Below, one piece after another: positions 1 to 10,999 of a DNA stretch of 64,000 nucleotides (the stretch's first letter is position 1; the number at the start of each line of letters is the position of its first letter). The DNA is taken from contig NC_052121.1 in NCBI RefSeq assembly GCF_012273895.1, forward strand, positions 7,589,624 through 7,653,623, in the 5' to 3' direction. The notes below the pieces were generated by a model. The model had not been told where the DNA came from. It did not search any database and saw only the letters and a list, made by a program, of their open reading frames with translations. A program made the position numbers and the translations under genes. The DNA is from Zerene cesonia (taxonomy: Eukaryota; Arthropoda; Insecta; Lepidoptera; Pieridae).

Positions 1-143
1 CCATCCCATAATTAGGGTACAAGTGTGGAGATTAAAATAATGCGTTCGATGTAGGCTGTAATACTAGGATTGATAGAAAAACAAACCATCCCATATCCCA
101 TAATTAGGGTACGAGTGTGGAGATTAAAATAATGCGTTCGATG
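1..143. repeat. Direct repeat, 49-bp unit, period 92
   Basis: A unit running from ATCCCATAATTAGGGTAC to GCGTTCGATG occurs at 3-51 and again at 95-143, exactly 92 bases apart, with one difference (ACAAGTG against ACGAGTG). The spacer at 52-94 is unrelated. The first copy touches the window edge, so this may be the end of a longer tandem array or a recent segmental duplication. No protein is encoded. Confidence 0.85.
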
Positions 144-2997
144 AGTGCGTATATGGTAACTTTTTTGCACCTTTGTTTGAATGACTTATCGAAATCATGA
201 AATTGAATAAAAGCAGTCCTATCAGGCGATAATTTTTAAGATCATAATACACTCTAAAAACGCAGCAGATTTAAATAGATTCTTTGTTGGCTTTGATGTT
301 TTTGTAAATATAATTATATATAGTATTGTCTATACTATAACTCATATTCGTCTAAAGATCTCACCAATCAAATTTTGATATTGCAACGGTTGTCCATCAT
401 AATACGCATTACATATAACACGTGTAAACTAAAACCATGGCAAAACTAATCCGGTCGGGCTCTATCAAAATTGCAATTAAAAGCCCATTTACGACAACCC
501 GAGACGGACCTGGGGTCACCTCGAGAAGGACGCACGAATTAGCCATTAGCGGGCGCTTCGGACCTTGTTTACACCACGCTTGCCCTAATGACGACCTTTG
601 CTCTTCCCTTCGTTAAGGCGAGCGAAAACCTCACACTAAAAGGCACCGGTCCCCGTGGAGACGTGAGAAATAAAGCCGTGTAACACCGTAGCGGGAAGAG
701 GACAAAGGCCGATAGCTTTCGGATTAAGGCCCATGTACAGGGACGTTAAAAGGCTAGCCCACTCACTCAGCGCGCCAGGGTTAACAAGGTTATTATGGGA
801 TCATCCGGACCAACCGCCGCTGTAAAAGTGTTAATCATGTTTTGTAAAGAGTTATATTTATGCCCAATAGAATATAATAGAAATAGAAACTGTATATGTA
901 ATATCTGGAAGTAAAATATTTATAATAAAACATCTATCGTTCAGAGCAAAATATGACAACATAAAGGTTTGAATCGACGGAGAATCCTAATGTTACCTTT
1001 GTAAATAAAAGTTTCATCAAATCAATTTGCGGCTCCAGAAAAAGAATTGATTTTATCTCAATACCATTTATCAAATTCAAACTAGCTAGCATTACTAAAC
1101 CATAGAAGAGTTATGTAACTGTTATATGTTCATTAAAATATGCTAAATTACTGTTAAACATAAATTCCATCACTGTTATGCTTGGTCGGGAAATAAAAAC
1201 ACATAATAACTGTGATGAAATTGCAAGAAGACTCAGTGATACATGTTCATATTTTAATCACGATTCATTTAATACTGAACACTGTTATTCAGACCTCTCT
1301 TAAATAATAGTCTTGTTTAATGTGAAGGACGGAATGTAATTAAGATTGTAGCGATAGTTTAAAATAAGACCACCTGCCGCTATTTAAAATGTATGAAAAT
1401 AATTAAAGAACTGAAATAGTAATTATTTTATTTGTAACACTTCAATGCAAAAATATAACCAAGTAAATTATACCCAGCAAAGCAATTTAACACTGATATA
1501 TATAATAATAAATTTGGTACAAAAGGCTGAAAGGAAATGTCAGAAGTTGATGGTATAACGCATGAGAATAAAAATTTAGAAGTTATTTTATATTTGAATT
1601 AATATTCAAATAAACTCATAAACGCACCACGTGTACAAATGAACTATAAATCCAAGTATTAAGTAAAAGCCTTCATTACTTAAGTCCGTAAAACCCTTAT
1701 CCCATAACGTTAATAACACAATTACTATAAATCTATCATCGCTGAACAAACACGGTCCGAATCTCAGCCTAAGCTAATACATTTTGTCCACACCCGTATT
1801 CATACTTAACGACTGGGGTAGTATTTGCTAAGCACACACTAGGCGCCCGCACGCAATATAGCAAGACGAGGTCGGGCCCGGGGGTCTTTCTCAAACCCGA
1901 GAGGACAGTAATTACGGTAGGCAAATTAAGCAGTAAGGGGCCGGCACCGTGTCCATCTTTGTACGTTCGTTCGGTTTATTTTACGTTATTCCTCGTCTTA
2001 TTACAATGTAGCAGGCCTCCCCTGCGGCGCGGTGCCTCCGAAACCGATTTCGGCATCAGAGTTTCATTACGGTCTGTCGAAAACAATCCACTCTAAATAT
2101 CTATTCTTGGGTGCACGCTCTGTGGAATTACATTAGTCTGAGGTGGCGAAGGCTCGACTCAATTTGTTTGGTAATAACGCTATATCAGGTTGGTTATAAC
2201 AAATGAGCTATTGTGAGAGTAAACCGTGCTATAAATGGTTCCTTGCCGTCTACGATATTTAGTATTCCGACAATAGATAGTGCATTTGTGCTTCCAAGAT
2301 TTATGGCTACAAAATGTTTGTTTATGAAGTGATTTCAGGTTTATTATTGTTTTTATCATATATGTTCTTGCTAAACCTTAATTTTTCAGTCCATAGCATA
2401 ATACATTTTTCAAATCAAAACAATCATTTAAAATAAGATACAGAAAACAACTATAACGCAAAACACGTGTTTCATAAACTTTATTTTTAGTTCAGAACCG
2501 GTTCAGAATTAGTACAATACCATAAGAAGTTAGCTTGTTTAGAAACAATCCTTGATATAACAGTCATGCGTTGTCCCATTTCTGACCCATACCCGTCTTT
2601 ATACAAACAAGCCGAGACACTAACAACAATCTTGCAATATCTACAAAAGAATCGCTAAAGATTTTCCACGACGCTAACACTATTACGGTTCGCGTCGCTA
2701 AAACTTTCAAAGCTCTCGAAAAGGACCTCCGAGTCCCAACTCGTAACACCCCTTGCAGGAAAAGGCTAACCGCTGTAAGGACGCGATCTTTAGAGATTTC
2801 GTATATAATTTGTCCATTAAAAAATACAAGTGACCACACTCGAACAGTGGAGATGGTCACAAACGTCTCGTTAGTGACCGTACGTGCCTCGTCACACACT
2901 TCAACCCATCGGCCCTTCGTAAATAATGAGAGGGTCACGCGAGATGAGATAAGGAATGGATGAGGTATATATATTATCATTGAATTAATAAAACTAA
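144..2997. other. AT-rich non-coding sequence with three GC-richer blocks
   Basis: No gene is visible. GC-richer, non-repetitive blocks lie at about 476-832, 1745-2160 and 2560-2960, separated by AT-rich sequence. The third block holds the longest open frame of the window (minus strand, 138 codons), but its translation has no domain and a composition typical of chance frames in GC-richer DNA. The first block ends in a minus-strand splice-like pair (acceptor by 820-822, GTGAGT donor by 761-766) around a 53-nt segment; each of its frames meets a stop. The blocks look like candidate cis-regulatory or conserved non-coding elements; that is inference. Confidence 0.5.
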
Positions 2998-3166
2998 TCT
3001 ATATTTATTATTATAATGCTGAAAAGTTTGCTTGATCGTTTGGTTGAACGCACTAATCTTAAGAACTACTGGTCCGATTTGAAAAATAATTTCAGTGTTA
3101 GATAGCCGATTTATTGAGGAAGGTATTAAACTATATAAGATATTATGTGGGTAAAACCGCAGCTAG
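2998..3166 (+). mobile_element. Non-autonomous Helitron-like element, about 169 bp
   Basis: The element starts with TC just after an A, runs through a TTATTATAATGCTGAA segment and a CTACTGGTCCGATTTG segment, and ends GCAGCTAG followed by T. Insertion between A and T and a CTAG 3' end are hallmarks of Helitrons. The internal text is the kind repeatedly found in lepidopteran genomes. There is no coding capacity, so mobility would depend on a Rep/helicase elsewhere. It shares the 'actgaaccgatttt'-type core with the copy at 44832-45002 but is clearly diverged. Confidence 0.75.
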
Positions 3167-4135
3167 TGAGTTATAAATTCTAACCATAAATGTTGATTGC
3201 AAAGTCGTGTCAATACGACGTTGAAATAAGTTTATAAAAATAAACATGACGTATGTGAATAAAATTCAATAAAGAAAAAATACTGTTATAATTTTATCAC
3301 TTTCACATGACTGATTAAATGCGTTTTTCGTACGAATGTAAATAAACTATGTTCATAGACGTGTTTGTACGATACAAACATGCCTTATCCGAACTTCTAT
3401 GTATCAGTCCCTTGAGAAACCTAGGAGGGGTACTGTGGCATACACAGTGAAGGCTGAATACCTCTTAGATTGCCTCTGACCTTCTAAATATAGCTGGTCT
3501 TACAAACAAGAAGGATAAGGCGATGACTAGAGTCTCCTTGGGTAGTATGTTACGGCGAATATATAATAATTTATACATTAAAAGGAAAGGGCGGTATGCA
3601 CTAGTGGCGATATGTTTTATGATTTTATGTACACTCTTCTGATAATAGGATTTTTGTTTTCCAATAATATTACTTACTGCTTGCCACGACTTCGCCCGGG
3701 TTGGCTCGATATGAAAGAAATAGCTGTGTTACTCAGTATTATTACATGGAATTATAATTGAGATTAATAGAAATAAAAATAGTTTTTGATATAAGGTATT
3801 ATTTACGTGCACATAATACGAATCCTATTTTTTTAATATTAGGGTAGATTGTTTATGTAGTTATTTATGAACACAATTTATCCTACTGTTTGATGAAATT
3901 CAAAATCTAACTGTATTCGAAATATCTATTTTTATTCACCACTAAATAAAACTGTTCTAAACTTAATTATTTTCATATTCAGGTTTTGTTACATGTTAAA
4001 TGGTTATATTTGTAATACTTATAAACACTTCTAATTACAAAGATTTTTCCAATTTTGTTTCAATTTTGCTTCTAGTCACTTCATCTTAAAATGCAGACAC
4101 ATCAAATTTTGAACATTTTCATTTAGTGCCTACAA

Positions 4136-4149
4136 CATTGACGTCAATG
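4136..4149. promoter_or_regulatory. 14-bp palindrome with full CRE core
   Basis: CATTGACGTCAATG is a perfect 14-bp palindrome containing TGACGTCA, the consensus cAMP-response element bound by CREB/ATF bZIP dimers. The surroundings are AT-rich. A half-type TTGACGTTGC lies about 80 bases downstream. Function is inferred from the motif only. Confidence 0.4.
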
Positions 4150-4657
4150 CAAGAAATAATATGCGATACGCTTACGTTAGGGATCTTAATAGAGTTGCCC
4201 TCAGATTATTATATCTTGCAGATTTATTGACGTTGCAAATTCACAATGGCTGACTAATTGCAACTCGATTATACTCTGTACGATTCACTGAAAGTTATTG
4301 TGTATTGCATACTATAAGTTAATTTATTTGTTATGTCGTGAAACAAATTGTATACTCGTAAGACATGATATGTAGATAATCATACATAATTGATACACTG
4401 GATTAAAAAACGGACAACAAATACAATAAATTATAATTAAAACAATTTGCAAAAAGATAAGGCGACACACTACATTATTGTATAAAATGGATAATTGGCG
4501 TTGTTTAAGGTAATGAAAACATCTAAAATCGCCAATCACATGGCTCACAACACAAAACCATTAATAAAATTAATCAAAGATCGAACGTCAAAACGTAACA
4601 GAAGCTATTTACATGAATTAGTCGACATTTATGCCTCCGTCGAGACAAACCACAGCG

Positions 4658-4672
4658 GCGCCACCTGGCGGC
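4658..4672 (-). promoter_or_regulatory. CTCF-like insulator motif
   Basis: GCGCCACCTGGCGGC contains GCGCCACCT, the reverse complement of the Drosophila CTCF core AGGTGGCGC, and also fits the broader animal CTCF consensus (GCGCC, two variable bases, CT, then GG). It sits in a short GC-rich block inside AT-rich DNA. The same 9-mer core occurs at 28103 and 59040. Binding in this organism is inferred. Confidence 0.4.
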
Positions 4673-4912
4673 GGGAGAATTATACGCTCGTTACCCGCTC
4701 CACCGCCTCTGCTCTCTTTGATAGCTTTTATACCTTACGTTTTATTGAATCTCTAAACTGATTAAGGACTGACACGGAGAATTATGCATTTTTGCTGTCA
4801 GATCTCCGTCAGTTGTTGTATGGCTAACGAAAGACTGACCAGAAATGTTTAGATAGGCATAATTGGTTTTTAAATGATCATAGGTTAGATGATTTAAAAT
4901 TTATATTATTTT

Positions 4913-5066
4913 AAAAGAGCAACTACAGAATTTCTTGTCTGCTCTTTTCTGTAAAAACTACCTTCCGAACCGGTGGTAAATGTTATAACTGTGTAATATG
5001 ACGGTTCAAAAGAGCTTCTATAAGAAGTCTAGTTGAATGAATAAATGTTTGAGTTTGATTTTTCTT
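4913..5066 (+). mobile_element. Lepidopteran SINE/LINE 3'-end repeat
   Basis: The stretch AAAAGAGCAACTACAGAATT, followed by TTCCGAACCGGTGGTA, CAAAAGAGCTTCTATAAG and a tail TTGAATGAATAAATGTTTGA, is a diverged copy of a very common lepidopteran interspersed repeat. It ends in an AATAAA-type, T/GA-rich tail typical of retroposed elements. There is no open frame and no clear target-site duplication. The polyadenylation-like AATAAA at its end belongs to the repeat and is not evidence for a host gene end. Confidence 0.7.
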
Positions 5067-7139
5067 TGCAATACAATAGACGAAGTTTACTTAATACAAA
5101 GCGAAGTTACCGATTAATGTAGTGATTCACCCGTTCATTGTTCCATCAGAAAATCTTTTTATGTGACTTGCAGGTGATGTTGAGAGAGATGGAGTTGGAA
5201 GTGCACCTATATACCAAAAAGTAGATTCTTGCCAATTGGCCAATTACAATCGAGATATATACAATAAACATGAGTAAATTTATTATGGAGATGTTTAACG
5301 AAATTCTGAATCACCCATTTCGATATACTTCCCATATATGACGTATCCACGACCCTTCTAGATAGTTCAATATAAAAACTCAATAGATGTCAAATACACC
5401 CCTGTCCTTGGCCGGCGCCGTTTGTCTCAAGCGCACCTCCGCGTTCAATTTATAGCCCAGTTTTGTGAACTCTTAACCGTTACGTGATCTGCTTCCGAAT
5501 CCAATTTATGCCCTCCATGGGAAAAGTTCTGCCTATTCTTTACGACACATCTTCATTCCCCGCGCTTGAAAGTATAGATTGAAATATTTTATAATTTACT
5601 GCCTAGGCTCTTTAGTTTGCGAATGTCTAAGGGTTAATAATGGCACTGGAATGTAAGGCATTGAATTTAATTGGAGATTAAATCCATGGATGAAATCATT
5701 TAATGCACAGATTATCACTTCAGCTAAACAGGTCTTTCTACAAAAGAAATTAACATTTGAAAGTACATGTCGTACTGCCAAATTTCTTACAAACCCTTCG
5801 GAGACAAAAGTAAACCTAAATAAAAAGAATGAAACAGAATTCAGAATATATCATACTTTATTTTAATAACGAGTACATATTATATCAACAAAACTACACA
5901 TATATTATAAGGAAGCCTAATTGTCATTAAACTATTCATGAATAACGGTATGTTGATCTAAACTTACTTTGAATGGTACACATTCCAACGTTGTCTGATA
6001 AAACATGAAAATCAAATTGAATGGAAATCGACTGACCCACCGCCAAATGCGAGGGTCTGCGTCCTAACAAAATAAATCCTAAATAATTAGCATCTGCTAT
6101 GACCAACCAATGTAACATTTGGGAAATGTACTGATAGTGTGTTTGAGTAGTTTGAAATTTTACAAGTACATGATTTAATTTTTAGTTTTATAGCATTGAA
6201 ATGCTTTATAAATGAGAAATTTTCAATATACAGACGAATGAAGTGGATAGCTTGAAGCTTGCTTCAATAAGTTTGGGTATTCTTTAGTAGAAGTAAGGAA
6301 TGACCATCTTTCAAATGAAAGTAGCTAATTTCTCAATCAAATACGCCGGAGATCAAGAAAATCTTTTTATAAGGCATAGGTAGATGATAGACATATTTTA
6401 GAATTATTTTATTATGCTTTAGACAAAAAAAAACAAACAAAAATTACATTTACAGTTTTAAACCATAATATATCATTCATTACATACATCGTAAAAAGCC
6501 TAAGGCTTAGCGTGAATAACTCGTATAGAAAAACATGAGTATTGAAAATGTAGGCCCCCGGTCACCCGATGGGCATTTAGTATTATTATTTATTGACTCT
6601 CTAGCCCCAATTCACTTTTCACATCCCCTCGTCTCGTCGAGGTAAACAAATCGGAAGAAGTAATTATTAAGAATACAGCAAATAGAGGGCTTCGGACAAC
6701 TTTATTAGACATTTTGTGCAATTTGGAACCTCCTGAAGTCAATGGTCTTGAATTTTTAATTTGTGATTTTTTTTATGTTATTTTCTTTACTAGAAAGGAT
6801 AATAACGAATGTAGCCATTTTTAATGGGGGTGACTAAGGGTCGAATAATAGTTTGTTAATTTTTGTAAGTTTCTCTTTAACTGTAAATAGTCATGTCATC
6901 TATCATATTATTTTCCTTGAAGTTCACTTATGATTCTTTTATATTTGTATTGCGACGAACTTCTCTATGGTCTAATTGTTTATTTATAACGTAGAATAAA
7001 GACTACAAGAATTAAAACCGTTTTACTATAGTTATACGCCACAAAATGTTAAATTGTGATTAAAAAAGAAAATTTGAAAATGGAATCAACAATCAAAAAT
7101 TTCCAAATGAACAGAAACATTTCGAACAACAGAATTCTC
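5067..7139. other. Mostly AT-rich non-coding sequence
   Basis: A GC-richer block lies at about 5395-5570 and includes GGCCGGCGCC. Another short one lies at 6540-6660. An acceptor-like TTGCAG at 5168-5173 leads into a short frame that stops after 16 codons, with no donor; I do not call it. The minus-strand exon-like signal at 5968-6063 is listed separately. The rest is AT-rich without visible structure. Confidence 0.45.
5968..6063 (-). CDS. Possible minus-strand internal exon (96 nt), unidentified
   Basis: Read on the minus strand, the segment is preceded by a branch-point-like TGCTAAT and the acceptor TTTATTTTGTTAG, and followed by the donor GTAAGT after CAAA. It is 96 nt, a multiple of three, so skipping would keep frame. 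Two of three frames are open throughout: one reads RRPSHLAVGQSISIQFDFH and onward, the other DADPRIWRWVSRFPF and onward. Neither resembles a domain I know. The branch point, tract and donor are all good, but AT-rich DNA makes such signals by chance, and no partner exon was found on this strand nearby. Treat it as a candidate only. Confidence 0.22.
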
Positions 7140-7600
7140 AGTATCACAGCGATGTTTTGAAAGTTCTGTTTACAAAATACCCTTGGAACGGATTCATATT
7201 GGTATAACCAATCGTATACGATTGATTCTATTCGTACATCGGAAATCGAAGGATTGGTAGTTTTGTTATTTCGCGCGGGAGATCCTTTTGTTGCATGGTT
7301 TCGCGTTAAATGGGAGGGAAGTTAGTACAGGGAGTTCAATCGGCCGAATGGAGCAATCTTTGTTTCCTAAGGTTATCTGCCGATGTTTGATACCCAGATT
7401 ACTATTGATGCATTCTGTTTTTCCCTGAATATTTGCTGAACGGAGGTCAAGCTATACTGGTTAAATACCCCGGAACGCGTCCACCCCAGTTCGCTCACGT
7501 ATAAATCAGAATCTAATACGGTGAGACAAGATAGGTAGTTTTTTCCGTGTTATTGAGCCTTTTTTCTATCACATCGAAACGTGACGCCTTATCTTTACTA
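7140..7600. other. GC-richer unique block
   Basis: This is a non-repetitive block between AT-rich flanks, with mixed motifs such as TTTCGCGCGGGAGATCC and AACGCGTCCACCCC. No open frame of note and no splice pair is present. It is a candidate regulatory element by composition only. Confidence 0.35.
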
Positions 7601-10600
7601 AAACTGTCTGGAGTTACGTAATACAATAATAATTATGGCAATATAAGATACATCTATATATAGCTCTCTATATGAATCTGCAAGTGAGATTTGAGTCACA
7701 TAGAACAACTTTTGTTATAGAAAACAGAACATTTTTTTTTTATATTGGCCGTTTGCATTATCTTCATCACATTAACAATTCCAATTAAAATATTAAATGT
7801 ATATCAGTATCTTCAATTAAAAGTATCGCAGATACTATTAGTATTTAGTACAATAATACATAAAAGATAAAGACGCGAATACATGTGTTTAATTTAGCTA
7901 AAGCACACACTCAAAGTGATGACGCAGTAATTTGGGCAACAAAAGTCAGGAGTGCGGCACTAATGCATGCCAAGCCGGCGGATATGAGATAGTTTGTCAG
8001 TGCTCTTTTACGAGTAACCCGTTCAGTTAATAACGGGGCGTGTGTGAATTTCCCGATTTTATGCTATATGATAATATGTGATAGTAAATGCTTCGCTCAT
8101 TAATGTTTCTAGAAGGTTCTGGATCTGGTCTTCATTTATCACATAGTGTTTGTGTGAATGAAAATTTGTAATAAAATAAAAATGTGTATGAAAATTTTCT
8201 GAGTTTATCATGATTGTAGAAACTTATGCATGCTTGCTTTCACTTTTGTGTTTACGTGCGTACGCGCATATCTAAATATACCATGTTCAAAATACAATAC
8301 AAGTATTAATTTATATTTACTAAATGAAGCAATTTTAAATAAACACAATAAACAAGTAGTTACAGTTATTAGTCTTCGCAGTACAAAGGATTTAAGACTT
8401 AATGTTGAAAAATAAAGAATTAAATGCAGTTACTTAAATTTAATTGGTCATTGAAGGTATCTGTTACTACAACTATTACGCATATCGAATATGTGTGAAT
8501 ATACGAGTTAATATAATGAGAGCTACTAGCTAATATGGTGCCATACCACGATGATAGATATGGTATATAGATGCGAACTAAGTCAAGAACTAGAAACTAA
8601 TAAAACGTAGCGAAATACATAATTTTCAAGCTATATATTTTTCATTTAATTTAAAAATTCAACTACTGCTTATTACAAAAATAGGTCAAGCATGAGTCCG
8701 CAGCACACGAGACGTTTGCAAAAATGAAATAGCAAGAAAGTATATTTAAAAAGTTTATGAAACATTGAAAATTAAATGAATAGAAACTCTCGCAAATCGA
8801 AACAAAATTCAACATATTCTTTCATTTTTTTAATTTATTACATTTGGTAAATGAATATAAATGATAATATTTAATAAGTTAGAATACATTTGAATTTATA
8901 TTTGAAGTATTTGAATTAATGATAAAATATATGTACATATCATTATACAACATAACAAAAATCTTCGCTATTATTCATAAATTTAATAGACTTGATAGGT
9001 ATGCTAAGATATTTTCAATTAGACAAATAAATAACGCAAAAGCAACATCCAATGTGCTATCGTCGAGATTAACTCTCGTTAACGTCTACGGACGAAATCT
9101 CATAAGTGTGATGCATGACTGAATTTGCATGGGCGATATTACATGCTAGTGTGCGAGCCTTATTTCATGCTCCAGAGAACATCTTATAGCCGGAGGTCGC
9201 TCTAATTACAATTACTAATGCTTGTGCGCTCAAAGTTGTTTTTACTATGTCCGCATATTAAATCTGTTCATAATATACGTTAAAATGTTTTCGGTGTTTT
9301 TGCGTGAATATGGAAATATATTATCTACTAACGGTTCGTCCCAGTGCCGCGTGGTTGTTCAGTCAAGCGACTTTCTGTTAGTGGAATTCAAAATCGATTT
9401 AGTGGTATGAACGTTATGCATTTTATGCAAGTAAATTTTTCACGGATGAAACTTCTTATTTTTTGCCCCCGGCTTCGCGCGTAAATTTAATATTGAAATG
9501 AGATTTATCACCTAAATAAAGAGCAGTTTAAGTCACTCACTAGCCTCCTAAATGAATGACTCCATTATGACGTGAATGAAAGAGAAACGATTATAGTTTT
9601 GCATTCATAATATTAGTAAATCTTCTAGGTCCGAAGGGACAAGTTAACAAAAATCTCACGTAAATAACAAAATACCAAAGTGTTAGGACTCATTCGCCTT
9701 CCCTTAATTGTAATTAGTAAATTCTGATAATCTTGCATCACAAACCAGCTACAGCATCCACGGAATAAGATAAATATGCTCTTAAATTAATTACCGGTTC
9801 AGCATAATGGAATTAACTTAATCGAATAGTTGTTTACACTGTGTCACTGATAGCAATTAAAATTGTTTTGGAGGACAATAAATCATTCGCTAGAAAGTGA
9901 AACATCACGGCCCTGGGTGCACACCTTGCAATAAATTTTCCAATTACTAAGAGAATTCCGATGGCAACACCAGGGGAGTATTGCTTGTAAGCAAATTAAA
10001 TTAATTACTTTCAGGTTATCGTTGTATAGGCTGGAATGTTTCTAGAAAGAATGCAGCCAACTTTTTTTTAAATTCAATGCCGTTTTACGTTTTTTGTAGA
10101 CACGTGTATAATGCGATATTCTATTGGCAAAAATGGTGTAGATATATTTCCCTGTCAATCATAAAAATGAAATCCTGATCCTTATGAATCATCAATCATT
10201 TCATTGCACTGTACTATAAAGCAAAAACACATTATACAACACTCTATTGTGTACACACAACCGCACTTAGCACTGTTAATTTGGTTGACTACCATCCGTC
10301 ACCGCCGCGGGCCTGCGACACGTCTTTATGACGTGTAATTGTAAGAAGGGTTAAATTATTGTGAGCACATGACAAGCTATTTTTGAACCCTTCGATCCAA
10401 GCCGTTTCAGTCATTGAAATAAGTGGTCTGAGTTTTATGACGATTTTCTTAGGACTTATTCCAATGTTACACCGAGTCTAGAGCACAATATAACAATTTA
10501 GTAAACTACGTGTATACCATGCTAATTTATCCGTGGTATAAACATAAAGACATTTCTAGTCTGCATACTAAAAATCAATTCAATATACCCAAAAAAATTA

Positions 10601-10999
10601 TATTACTATTTATACTTATTATATTATATTTATTATACTTTAACTTTCCATGATTTTATACAAAACTCACTGTATATTACTACTGTAGCTTTTACCGGCC
10701 CTGCGATGTAACTCACACAGAATATTATAAAAATGAATTATGATAAATGTTATAATTTTTCTACTACCTAATTAATTTGTATAAAAATTGTCGTTTTTAT
10801 TTTGATGCCATATCTTTTATATGGTTTCTAAATATTTACTTGTATTACATAAATAGATTATGTGAAAGGTATTTATTCAATATAATCCTATATAGTAGAT
10901 ATAATAGTCACACATCAAAGCCAATAAAAGACGCATGCCCCACAACTACAACTCAATACCAAAATTAGAATCCTACATCGGTTAAACGCGTCTAAAATT
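7601..10999. other. AT-rich non-coding sequence
   Basis: No gene is seen. Short frames at 8230-8415, 8919-9122 and 9222-9410 are AT-rich and stop-limited, with no domain. A Helitron-type end fragment lies at 9462-9482. A modest GC-richer patch at 10300-10400 includes CACCGCCGCGGGCC. A T run and an AT-rich stretch at 7728-7760 are low complexity. Confidence 0.5.
9462..9482 (-). mobile_element. Helitron-end fragment
   Basis: TTTGCCCCCGGCTTCGCGCG matches, in reverse, the GC-hairpin end shared by the Helitron-like elements elsewhere in the window (GCGAAGCCGGGGCAAA). Nothing else of the element is recognisable, so this is a short relic. Confidence 0.4.

Larger units (their letters stand above)
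3167..4912. other. AT-rich non-coding sequence with isolated unique blocks
   Basis: No gene is recognised. A GC-richer stretch at about 3395-3555, containing GAGAAACCTAGGAGGGGTAC, looks like a decayed repeat I cannot assign. A second short block at 4600-4745 carries the CTCF-like site described separately. The rest is AT-rich and of low complexity. Short frames on both strands at 4324-4761 have no coding character. Confidence 0.5.

Noticed and set aside
767..819. Minus-strand 53-nt segment with acceptor and GTGAGT donor
   Set aside because: Every frame contains a stop, including one right at the donor; at best a non-coding exon.
2564..2980. Longest open frame in the window (minus strand, 138 codons)
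   Set aside because: No domain, no splice or promoter support, and a frame of this length is expected about once by chance in 64 kb of six-frame sequence.
5174..5224. Acceptor GACTTGCAG followed by VMLREMELEVHLYTKK and a stop
   Set aside because: The pyrimidine tract is poor and there is no donor or poly(A) signal.
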